From the NCBI GenBank assembly GCA_944386315.1, contig CALXAS010000034.1, forward strand, positions 1 through 11,842: a stretch of 11,842 bases of DNA, written 5' to 3'. Positions 1 to 6,075 of the stretch are shown here, piece after piece. A program made the position numbers and the translations under genes. A model generated the notes under the pieces. That model had not been told where the DNA came from. It was given only the letters and a program-made list of their open reading frames with translations, and ran no database searches. Origin of the DNA: an uncultured Clostridia bacterium. Lineage in GTDB: Bacteria > Bacillota > Clostridia > TANB77 > CAG-508. Each line of letters starts with the position of its first letter. Within the stretch, counting starts at the first letter, position 1.

Positions 1-53
1 GCTGTATATACGCCTCTTAAAGCTCCACCTTCTAGTACCAATGCTGTTTTCAT
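1..53 (-). CDS. Patatin-like phospholipase, N-terminus only (runs off the window)
   Basis: Only the first 17 complete codons are present, reading MKTALVLEGGALRGVYT. This is the nucleotide-facing start of bacterial patatin-family lipid acyl hydrolases: a short beta strand followed by the Gly-rich oxyanion-hole motif (GGALRG, the family's G-G-x-x-R/K-G). The GxSxG nucleophile would lie outside the window. The start is supported by a purine-rich GAAAGGAAG about seven bases upstream. The gene diverges from the VanW gene, with about 150 T-rich bases between them. The match is to a short but very characteristic motif; substrate cannot be inferred. Confidence 0.8.
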   Translation of the reverse strand, partial: MKTALVLEGGALRGVYT

Positions 54-200
54 GATTGATTCTTCCTTTCTATTTACTTTTCTATACCTTAATACAATTT
101 CTGAAATAATGCAACTATTTTTTACATTTTTTTCTATCATATTTTTTCTTATTTACACGCATACTAAAAAGAAAAAAATGATGAAAAAGGATGAAAAATT

Positions 201-891
201 ATGAAAAAGAAAACATTAATTTTAGGAATATTATTATTTTTTATTGGTATTGCTGCTTTTTATCTATTTTTCCGTTCTTCAGGGCAAGAGAACTCTTCTC
301 CAAAAGAAGAAATTGCTTCTTCTAATTCACAAGGCGGCAGTCGTATTTCTGCTACAGTAAATCAAGCTACTTCTGAAAATAGAGTAGAGGGTTTAATAGC
401 AAATGAACAAAATAGCAATCAAACAACTCCTCCAAAGGAAAATCAAATTGCCACTTTTTCTACTGTTATTAAAGATAGGGCTGCTGGACGTTTAACAAAT
501 ATTCGTCTTACTTGTGAAGCCTTAAACGGAACAGTAGTACAACCACGGAGAAACTTTTTCTTTTTGTAATACTGTAGGGAAACCAACTGCTGAAAGGGGT
601 TACCAAGAAGCTAGTATTATTGTAAATCATCAAAAGGAAACAGGTATTGGTGGTGGCAACTGCCAAGTAAGTAGTACTTTGTATAATGCAGTTTTATCTA
701 TTTCTAGCTTAGTAGTTACAGAAAGACATCCTCATGGAAAACCTGTAGGTTATGTACCAGAAGGGCGTGATGCTGCCGTATCTTATGGCTCTTTAGATTT
801 AAAGTTTCGCAATGACACTGGTCTTCCTATTCGTATAGAAGCTTCTAGTGACGATAAAAACATTACTACTCGTATCATCCAATTATCTTAA
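201..891 (+). pseudogene. VanW-family protein, interrupted by a one-base insertion
   Basis: The first frame (201-569) encodes a membrane anchor (residues 5-25), a Ser/Asn/Gln-rich linker and the beginning of a VanW domain (ATFSTVIKDRAAGRLTNIRL). It then runs into TAA at 567-569. Omitting the C at 546 gives QPGETFSFCNTVGKPTAERG and continues to TAA at 889-891 through the conserved GGGNCQVSSTLYNAVL and the ERHPHGKPVGYVPEGRDAAV block. The corrected protein is 229 residues, a normal membrane-anchored VanW protein. VanW domains occur in cell-envelope proteins, originally noted in vanB-type vancomycin-resistance clusters, but their biochemical role is unclear; nothing here indicates resistance. The start at 201 has AAAAAGG ten bases upstream. 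The gene may be co-transcribed with the carboxypeptidase gene 82 bases downstream. It is called a pseudogene as the sequence stands; a sequencing error would make it intact. Confidence 0.85.
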
Positions 892-973
892 TACCTTACT
901 CTAAAATAAGCATAAACCTTCTATTCTTGCATAAGATATACTACAGATTTTACTTTTAGGAGGTTTTATCTAT

Positions 974-2230
974 ATGCGAAAGTCTATGCTTTTCTTTGTA
1001 GTAGCTTTAATCTTGTCTTTATGTGTGGTATCTACTATCGTTTATAGTTCCGATACGGTATATGTATGGTCGAATTTATCTAATAGTATCTCCCATACGC
1101 AGACAAATAATACATCAGAAAATGTGCAAAATACAAATACTGTGTCTGCTCCAGTAGTGGATTTAGGATTAGAATCGGCTTCTGCCATTTTAATAGAACA
1201 AAATACTGGAAAAATATTATATGAGCACAATTCTCATGAACAGCTTCGTCCCGCTTCTGTTACCAAAATTATGAGTATTCTCCTTATTATGGAAGCTTTA
1301 GATAGCGGAAAAATCACTTTAGATACCCCTATTCCTTGTAGTGAAAATGCTGCTAGTATGGGTGGTTCACAAATTTGGTTAGATGTACGAGAAACGCTTA
1401 CAGTGAATGAAATGTTAAAAGCCATTACCATTGCCTCTGCTAATGACTGTGTTGTAGCAATGGCAGAGTATTTAGAAGGTTCTGAGGAAGCATTTGTAGA
1501 AAAAATGAATGAAAAAGCAAACGCTTTAGGTATGAAAGATACTTGTTTTAAAAATTGCCACGGCTTAGATGAAAACGGTCACCTAACTTCTAGTTATGAC
1601 ATTGCTTTAATGTCGAGAGAACTTTTAGTGCATCATCCTACTATTACTCAATATACCACTATTTGGATGGACACTTTAAGAGATGGTAAATCTCAATTAA
1701 CCAATACAAACAAGTTAATTCGCAACTATCAAGGTGCTACAGGTTTAAAAACAGGCTCTACTGGTCTTGCTCTATATAATTTATCAGCAAGTGCTACTAG
1801 AAATGATTTATCCCTTATTGCTGTTATTATGAAAGCTCCTAGCACGCAAGTACGTTTTTCTGAAGCTGAAAAATTATTAGATTATGGATTTAATCATTAT
1901 ACTTATGAACAATTTGCCAAAGCTGGAGATGTATTAAATACTTTGGAAGTAGAAAAGGGTGTAACTTCTCATGTTCCTGTTGGATTCACTAATGATGCTG
2001 GCTATCTATTAGAAAAAACGAATAGTCAAGAAGTAACACAAGTTATCTCTTTACCTGATGTAGTAAGTGCTCCTGTTAGCAAAGGACAAAAAATAGGAGA
2101 AGTGCGATTTGAACTAAATGGCGAAGTTCTTTGCCAAAGCGATATTGTTGCTTTAGAAGAAGTTAAAAAAATGGAACCTACTTCTATGTTAGAATCTCTT
2201 TTCTTCTCTTGGTTCCGTGTACTGAGGTAA
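974..2230 (+). CDS. D-alanyl-D-alanine carboxypeptidase (peptidase S11, DacF/PBP5-like)
   Basis: This is a 418-residue extracytoplasmic low-molecular-weight penicillin-binding protein that removes the terminal D-Ala of peptidoglycan pentapeptide stems. All three active-site motifs are in place: SVTK at 95-98 (nucleophile Ser95), SAN at 155-157 and KTG at 259-261. An N-terminal hydrophobic segment (about 4-24) is a signal peptide or anchor, followed by a Ser/Thr/Asn-rich linker to about residue 60. The catalytic domain spans about 62-290, the C-terminal beta domain about 305-400, and a Trp/Phe-rich amphipathic tail (404-418) would dock on the membrane, as in PBP5. AGGAGG at 959-964 sits nine bases before the ATG. 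The B. subtilis relative DacF is a forespore enzyme, but I found no convincing SigF or SigG promoter here, so a vegetative DacA-like role is equally possible. Confidence 0.95.
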   Translation: MRKSMLFFVVALILSLCVVSTIVYSSDTVYVWSNLSNSISHTQTNNTSENVQNTNTVSAPVVDLGLESASAILIEQNTGKILYEHNSHEQLRPASVTKIMSILLIMEALDSGKITLDTPIPCSENAASMGGSQIWLDVRETLTVNEMLKAITIASANDCVVAMAEYLEGSEEAFVEKMNEKANALGMKDTCFKNCHGLDENGHLTSSYDIALMSRELLVHHPTITQYTTIWMDTLRDGKSQLTNTNKLIRNYQGATGLKTGSTGLALYNLSASATRNDLSLIAVIMKAPSTQVRFSEAEKLLDYGFNHYTYEQFAKAGDVLNTLEVEKGVTSHVPVGFTNDAGYLLEKTNSQEVTQVISLPDVVSAPVSKGQKIGEVRFELNGEVLCQSDIVALEEVKKMEPTSMLESLFFSWFRVLR

Positions 2231-2240
2231 AAATGAAATG

Positions 2241-2268
2241 CCTTTCCTTTTAAGGGAAAGGTTTTTTT
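2241..2268 (+). terminator. Rho-independent terminator of the carboxypeptidase gene
   Basis: CCTTTCC (2241-2247) pairs perfectly with GGAAAGG (2255-2261) around a 7-base loop and is followed by seven T. It begins ten bases after the dac stop codon. It lies between that stop and the restored stop of the converging DUF1848 gene (2271), and could also act weakly leftward. Confidence 0.88.
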
Positions 2269-2270
2269 CT

Positions 2271-3205
2271 TCATTCAAAGAAGCTAATCTGTTTATTCTG
2301 CACTTTCCAACTTTCTTGTTTGGCTTCTGTAATCTTATCTCCCTCTTTTTTTCTCCAATCAAAAACGGAGATAGGGGGTTATGTCTTTTTTTATTTTCTT
2401 TTACCAGTCTACTATTCGTGTTAGCATAACAATATTTGCATAGATGTCCACATGTATCATAAGCACCTATATCATTTCCCATCAAACAATTGCAACCTTC
2501 TCTTATATTTTTCCTTTTAGGAGGATTTAGCTTTTCCCCTATTGCTTTTTCTACTATTTCCTGTGTCATACAGCCTTTGCAATCTATTCCATATCCTTCA
2601 AGATATGTTTTTTCGCAACAAGCATGTATTGTCATTCCATTTTCTTTGCCTATTCTACTAAAAGCTTTTGCCAATTCTATGGTCTCTTCTTGAGAAGGAG
2701 GATATATATTAGGTGCATTTCTTTTTACTTTTTCGTATAAATCTAAAAAACTAATGGTGCAGTTTTTTGTATATCCTTTTAAAGCTTTTGCCATTTTTTC
2801 AAATGCTTCTATATGCCTTTTTACGGAAAAACCCATCCCTATAAAAATAGGATCATATCGCCATCCTATGGAATCTATGCCAACCTCTTGTGATAATTTT
2901 TGAAAGCTTTCTATTACTTTTTCTTTGTCTGGTACATTGGGTTCTATCTCTTTTCCATAAGGTGTAATGGTAACAAACCAATATTGTTGATACGGTTGCA
3001 ATACTTTCCTATAGGGTAACATTGGTTCTGGATTCTTGGTACAAAAAGCCAAACAATCTACTAATTCTGGCTTCAAAGAATATTTGGTTACTTGTGATGG
3101 ATTATAGGGATTTCTTACTAATACGTACCCTTCTTTTATTCTATTGATGAACCATTCTGCATAAAATGCAGGTATATCGGTTCTACATCCTGTATTGATA
3201 ATCAT
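2271..3205 (-). CDS. DUF1848 family protein with C-terminal CxxxCxxC cluster; -1 frame change near the end
   Basis: The N-terminus (GCRTDIPAFYAEWFINRIKEGYVLVRNP, residues 6-33) and the TKNP motif (56-59) are typical of DUF1848. The C-terminal part has paired cysteines CKGC (209-212) and GCNC (237-240), NDIGAYDT, and CGHLCKYC (C252, C256, C259). The last has the CxxxCxxC spacing that holds the 4Fe-4S cluster in radical SAM enzymes, so an iron-sulfur role is likely; the reaction is unknown. Read straight through, the frame continues to 2189, overlapping the end of dac and swallowing its terminator with a non-family tail. A -1 change at the A7 run (2346-2352) instead gives GDKITEAKQESW and further family-like residues, ending at TGA 2271-2273 (311 residues). 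I use that end. The start has AAAGGA upstream, and SirTM stops 20 bases before, so the genes are probably co-transcribed. Confidence 0.85.
2345..2351 (-). other. Slippery heptamer A AAA AAG at the frame change in the DUF1848 gene
   Basis: In the reading frame the codons are GGA GAA AAA AAG AGG, so A AAA AAG is phased exactly like the dnaX-type -1 ribosomal frameshift site. Slipping back one base places GAG GGA GAT AAG next and restores the conserved C-terminus. I see no convincing downstream stimulatory hairpin, and GGAG lies too close upstream for a standard stimulatory Shine-Dalgarno. A missing A in the homopolymer, from sequencing or mutation, gives the same picture. Confidence 0.5.
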
Positions 3206-3225
3206 TTTTCTTCTTTCCTTTTCTT

Positions 3226-4068
3226 TTACAAACTTAAATCCTCTATCATGCTACTTACATCTTCCTGAAATGATATAGCTTTGTTTCTAATCTCTTCACT
3301 CACAAAGGGATAATCTTTATTTATTCTAATTAAAATCGTTTTTACATTATGATATACCATATTTTCAAATGGAAATCTAATAATCGATGGTGTATTAAAG
3401 CCAACACCAATTTCTAATAATACCAAATTTTTTCCTTGATATTTTTGCAAAAATGCTTCATATTTCTCTGCTTGTTTATACCAATGCTCATCTTGCACAA
3501 AATTAGCATCTTTTCTCAAATTCATATCCATATTTTTTCCGCAGACAGGGCATTTGGGTACTAATTCTGTTGGTATTCTACCATCTTTTGTTTCTTTTAG
3601 CCATCTTTTTACTAAATTTTCATTATAATAGGTTTTGTTATGGCATCCTTCTTCACATTGCAAAAGGCTATAATCTCCTTGTACTAAAAATAATTTTTCC
3701 GGAGGAAAACCTACTTTTTCAAATTGTCCATCTACATTTGTTGTAATCACAAAATATTCTTTTGCTTTTACTAAATGATATAACTTTTGATATAGTTCTA
3801 GAGGTTTTTCATTAAATCTATTTTGTTGAATTAATCTCGCCCAAAAAGCCCATTTTTCTTCCTGCGTAGGGAAATTATAGAAACTGGCTGTATATAAATC
3901 TGTAAAATGATATTTTTGGATAAATTCTGGATAATTTCTTTGAAAAGATTCTCCACTATATTCCAGTCCTGCTGCTGTTGACAAACCTGCTCCTGCTCCT
4001 ATCAAAATTGCTTCTGCATTTTGAAGCACTTCTTTTGCGTTTTCTAATCTAATCGCATAATCTTCCAT
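3226..4068 (-). CDS. SirTM-class sirtuin, probable protein ADP-ribosyltransferase
   Basis: This 280-residue protein has a sirtuin Rossmann core: GAGAGLSTAAGL (24-35) for NAD binding, TTNVD (109-113) in place of TQNID, a zinc site C138-x3-C142 and C173-x2-C176, and GVGFNTP (221-227). Where deacetylating sirtuins have the catalytic His (HG), this one reads VQGDY (129-133), so the His is replaced by Gln130. That substitution and adjacency to a Zn-type macrodomain define macrodomain-linked SirTM enzymes, which in Staphylococcus aureus and Streptococcus pyogenes ADP-ribosylate lipoylated GcvH-L. Deacetylation is therefore unlikely; transfer of ADP-ribose from NAD to a protein is the better call. 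The target here is unknown because no GcvH-L is visible. AAGGA overlaps the end of the macrodomain gene, whose stop is nine bases upstream, suggesting translational coupling. Confidence 0.9.
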   Translation of the reverse strand: MEDYAIRLENAKEVLQNAEAILIGAGAGLSTAAGLEYSGESFQRNYPEFIQKYHFTDLYTASFYNFPTQEEKWAFWARLIQQNRFNEKPLELYQKLYHLVKAKEYFVITTNVDGQFEKVGFPPEKLFLVQGDYSLLQCEEGCHNKTYYNENLVKRWLKETKDGRIPTELVPKCPVCGKNMDMNLRKDANFVQDEHWYKQAEKYEAFLQKYQGKNLVLLEIGVGFNTPSIIRFPFENMVYHNVKTILIRINKDYPFVSEEIRNKAISFQEDVSSMIEDLSL

Positions 4069-4077
4069 ATTTTCTTA

Positions 4078-4890
4078 CTATCCTTCCCAATTTTTTATAT
4101 TTTTCTCGTATATTTTATAATCTTCTTCTCCATAAACATTAAAAACAATTTTTTCAAAAGAATTTTTCTGCTGTTCTAAATAATTTTCTACTGCTCCTAT
4201 AGCAAGTAAACACGCCTTATCTTTAGGAAATCTAAATTCTCCTGTTGATATACAAGGGAAAGCTATGGTTTTGATTCCCTTTTTTCTTGCTAATTCTAAT
4301 GCGTGAATATAACAGTTTGCCAATTGTTCTTCTTGCTTTTGGGTTACCCTATCTTGTATGATAGGTCCAACCGTATGAATAACAAACCTAGCTGGCAAGT
4401 TATACCCTTTTGTAATAAAAACCTCTCCTGTGGGAAGAAAATAATTTTTTTCTTTCATAATTTCATTACATTCTAATCTTAGAGCAACTCCCGCATAAGT
4501 TTGAATTTGATTGTCTATACATTTATGGCAGGGTATAAAACACCCTAATCCTTGTGAATTTCCTGCATTTATAATGGCATCGATTTCTAATTCTGTAATA
4601 TCTCCTTGCCATAAACAAATTTTATTTTTATGTTTTAAACTAGTATTGGGAAAAGTATCCTGTACTGTTTTTATGTTTCCTATTTTTGTTATTTTCTTTT
4701 TTTGTAATTCTTCTTGTAAATATTCCTTTTCTATTTGGATATATTCTTCCTCTATGGGTTTTGGATTTCTAATGTTGCATAAGCTTCTATATAATCTCTT
4801 TTTACCTTCTTGATCAATGGGAATTTCATGTATCGTTATTTCCTTATTTTCTGTTAATAAATAATGAATTAAATAATCTAGTTTTTCCAA
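4078..4890 (-). CDS. Zinc-containing macrodomain protein, ADP-ribosyl hydrolase
   Basis: This 270-residue protein has an N-terminal helical region (about 1-80) of the kind found in SirTM-linked macrodomains, then a macrodomain. Visible macrodomain motifs are WQGDIT (94-99), INAGNSQGLGC (107-117), IHTVGP (171-176) and the phosphate-loop ISTGEF (214-219). The segment GCFIPCHKCIDN (116-127) contains the Cys117/His122/Cys124 set expected for the zinc-binding Zn-Macro class, which removes ADP-ribose from proteins modified by SirTM. It is first in the operon, directly upstream of SirTM, so eraser and writer are made together. The start is a TTG, chosen because an AAAAGGAGG site lies six bases upstream. 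I am confident of family and pairing; the physiological substrate is inferred only from relatives. Confidence 0.93.
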   Translation of the reverse strand: MEKLDYLIHYLLTENKEITIHEIPIDQEGKKRLYRSLCNIRNPKPIEEEYIQIEKEYLQEELQKKKITKIGNIKTVQDTFPNTSLKHKNKICLWQGDITELEIDAIINAGNSQGLGCFIPCHKCIDNQIQTYAGVALRLECNEIMKEKNYFLPTGEVFITKGYNLPARFVIHTVGPIIQDRVTQKQEEQLANCYIHALELARKKGIKTIAFPCISTGEFRFPKDKACLLAIGAVENYLEQQKNSFEKIVFNVYGEEDYKIYEKNIKNWEG

Positions 4891-4905
4891 AATATACCTC
4901 CTTTT
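4888..4905 (-). promoter_or_regulatory. Ribosome-binding site that fixes the TTG start of the macrodomain gene
   Basis: On the minus strand AAAAGGAGG (4905-4897) is followed by six bases and TTG (4890-4888). No ATG or GTG start is better placed, and residues before MEKLDYL would not be family-like. The strong site decides for the rare start codon. Confidence 0.8.
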
Positions 4906-4916
4906 TCTTAGGATAA

Positions 4917-4945
4917 ATTATACTATCTTTTCATATCTTTGTTAA
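4917..4945 (-). promoter_or_regulatory. Sigma-A-type promoter of the macrodomain-SirTM-DUF1848 operon
   Basis: On the minus strand TTAACA (4945-4940) and TATAAT (4922-4917) are separated by exactly 17 bases. Transcription would start near 4910, giving a leader of about 20 bases that contains the AGGAGG site. The -35 box ends six bases from the tandem repeat at 4952-5007, which suits an activator or repressor site. Confidence 0.75.
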
Positions 4946-4951
4946 GTAGGC

Positions 4952-5007
4952 ACTTTTTTGTGGCTTAGTTTCTTAAAAGTAACTTTTGTGTATTTTTCTT
5001 AAAGTTA
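4952..5007. repeat. Adjacent imperfect direct repeats in the hxlR/macrodomain divergent promoter region
   Basis: Copy 1 (4952-4981) and copy 2 (4982-5007) lie head to tail. Both follow the order ACTTTT, GTG, TTTCTTAAA, GT-A, with small length differences between blocks. The repeat pair lies between the two divergent -35 boxes. Tandem sites of this kind between divergent genes are typical operator arrangements; the binding protein would most simply be the HxlR regulator next door. The repeat was found by eye and has mismatches. Confidence 0.55.
4975..4987. promoter_or_regulatory. Palindrome AAAAGT-A-ACTTTT, candidate HxlR operator
   Basis: Six-base arms with a single central A form a perfect inverted repeat spanning the junction of the two direct repeats. 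HxlR-family regulators are winged-helix dimers that bind inverted repeats near their own promoters, so this is the best candidate core site. The sequence is AT-rich, so chance is possible. Confidence 0.45.
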
Positions 5008-5027
5008 GCCCTCAAAAATTTTTTATA

Positions 5028-5056
5028 TTTACTTTTTTTCTATTTTTTGCTATACT
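5028..5056 (+). promoter_or_regulatory. Sigma-A-type promoter of the hxlR gene
   Basis: TTTACT (5028-5033) and TATACT (5051-5056) are 17 bases apart. Initiation near 5063 would leave about 20 bases of leader including the ribosome site, which also supports the ATG at 5082 over longer upstream starts. Confidence 0.7.
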
Positions 5057-5081
5057 GCTTTATAGGATAGGAGATGGTCTA

Positions 5082-5414
5082 ATGATAGAAAAAGATTTAC
5101 CTGCTTGTCCTGTTGAAATAACAATGGGATTGATTGGAGAAAAATGGAAAGTTCTAATTATTCGAGATTTACTTACTGGTACAAAAAGATTTGGAGAATT
5201 AAAAAAATCTGTTACAGGAATTACACAAAAGGTACTAACAGAAAATTTAAGACAAATGGAAAATTCCGGACTTATTAGTAGAAAAGTATATGCAGAAGTG
5301 CCTCCTAGAGTAGAATATTCTTTAACAGAAACTGGATGGAGTTTAAAACCTATTCTCGATTCTATGGTAGAATGGGGAAATTGTTATAGAGAAAAAAAGA
5401 AGAATGACCAATAG
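5082..5414 (+). CDS. HxlR-family winged-helix transcriptional regulator
   Basis: The 110-residue product matches the whole HxlR domain: CPVEITMGLIGEKWKVLIIR (9-28), the RFGELKKSVTGITQKVLTENLR helix-turn-helix, and the wing and C-terminal VPPRVEYSLTETGWSLKPIL. Cys9, just before the first helix, is at the position of the conserved redox cysteine in family members such as YodB and HypR, which sense quinones, aldehydes or disulfide stress. The open frame extends back to a TTG at 4986, but those 32 codons are hydrophobic, cross the promoter and are not family-like. ATG 5082 has AGGAGA seven bases upstream and gives the usual length. Its divergence from the macrodomain-SirTM operon suggests it controls that operon as well as itself; this is inferred from position, not shown. 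The stop codon lies inside the loop of the terminator hairpin. Confidence 0.92.
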   Translation: MIEKDLPACPVEITMGLIGEKWKVLIIRDLLTGTKRFGELKKSVTGITQKVLTENLRQMENSGLISRKVYAEVPPRVEYSLTETGWSLKPILDSMVEWGNCYREKKKNDQ

Positions 5415-5424
5415 GCATTCTTCT
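5398..5424. terminator. Bidirectional terminator shared by hxlR and ytfJ
   Basis: AGAAGAATG (5398-5406) and CATTCTTCT (5416-5424) form a perfect 9-bp stem with a 9-base loop containing the hxlR stop codon. Rightward it is followed by ATATTTTT. Leftward the stem runs straight into seven T, a strong tail for the recA-to-ytfJ operon. The two converging genes are only 16 bases apart. Confidence 0.88.
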
Positions 5425-5430
5425 ATATTT

Positions 5431-6075
5431 TTAATCATCATAATCTTCTATAATATCTTCTGGAGTTGTTTCATCATACTCATATTCATATTTTGCTATT
5501 TTTCCTCTTTTAGGACGTAATTTCGTTGTATTAGGTACAATAATAGTACTGTTGTCTACAGCTGGTTGTGTATAATGATTCTCTCCTGTTTCTTGTTTTT
5601 CTTGCTTCTCTTGCTTTTCTTGTTGTTTTTTTCTTTGCTCTTCTTGTTTCTTTTCCTCTTTTCTATTTGTCATTTCTCTATTAATGAGATTATTGGTTTT
5701 TTCTACTAAATCTGGTACATAATCTAAAAGCTTGTCTACTGCAGAACTATGGTTAACAGGTAATAATTTTACGCTACCTCCTTGTACTACTAAAAAGGCA
5801 ACTGGCGAAATACTAACACCTGCTCCACTTCCTCCACCAAATGGCAATTTATATTGTATTGCCTCATCTTTATCTTTTTTTGTGTACTCATTAATGGTTT
5901 CTCCTTTGAATTCGCTACCTCCTGCGGCAAAGCCAAATCCTACTTTAGAAATGGGTAGAATAATAATATTATTGGAGGTTTCTATAGGCTCTCCTATAAT
6001 GGTATTAACATCTACCATCTCTTTAATGGAATTCATGGCTGTATTCATCAAACCTTCTATTGGATGTTCGCTCAT
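5431..6075 (-). CDS. ytfJ: YtfJ/GerW-family sporulation protein with a long charged tail
   Basis: Residues 1-137 match the family: HPIEGLMNTAMNSIKEMVDVNTIIGEP at the start, LPISKVGFGFAAGGSEF (40-56), the glycine-rich PFGGGSGAGVSISPVAFLVV (78-97) and a helix with KLLDYVPDLVEK. In B. subtilis the relative GerW is required for germination of some spore receptors' response; molecular activity is not established. The tail (about 138-214) is unusual for a family of roughly 120-150 residues: first a K/E/Q-rich repeat built on QEK, probably a charged helix or coiled coil, then a basic segment and an acidic Tyr/Asp/Glu end. AAAGGAGAGG precedes the ATG. This last gene of the operon starts inside the end of the DUF2953 gene as that frame now reads. 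Confidence 0.88.
   Translation of the reverse strand: MSEHPIEGLMNTAMNSIKEMVDVNTIIGEPIETSNNIIILPISKVGFGFAAGGSEFKGETINEYTKKDKDEAIQYKLPFGGGSGAGVSISPVAFLVVQGGSVKLLPVNHSSAVDKLLDYVPDLVEKTNNLINREMTNRKEEKKQEEQRKKQQEKQEKQEKQETGENHYTQPAVDNSTIIVPNTTKLRPKRGKIAKYEYEYDETTPEDIIEDYDD

Noticed and set aside
540..560. Programmed +1 frameshift in the VanW gene at CCA CGG (rare Arg codon)
   Set aside because: The Pro tRNA would have to re-pair on CAC, which is a poor slip, and VanW genes are not known to frameshift. A simple insertion is more likely.
905..945. SigF/SigG forespore promoter before the carboxypeptidase (GCATA at 910-914 with CATAAGA at 930-936)
   Set aside because: The spacing is too short for SigG and the -10 does not fit SigF; a TATACT at 937-942 has no -35 partner either.
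2189..2270. Long C-terminal tail of the DUF1848 gene overlapping dac
   Set aside because: The tail is not family-like, is antisense to dac and crosses its terminator, while the -1 frame gives the conserved ending.
4511..4813. Rightward open frame of about 100 codons inside the macrodomain gene
   Set aside because: It is an antisense shadow of T-rich coding DNA, hydrophobic and without a ribosome site. The same applies to the other rightward frames between 5732 and 11579, except hxlR.
4986..5081. Upstream TTG start extending HxlR by 32 residues, possibly a membrane segment
   Set aside because: No ribosome site, the stretch spans the promoter, and HxlR proteins start close to the CPVE motif; ATG 5082 has a good AGGAGA.
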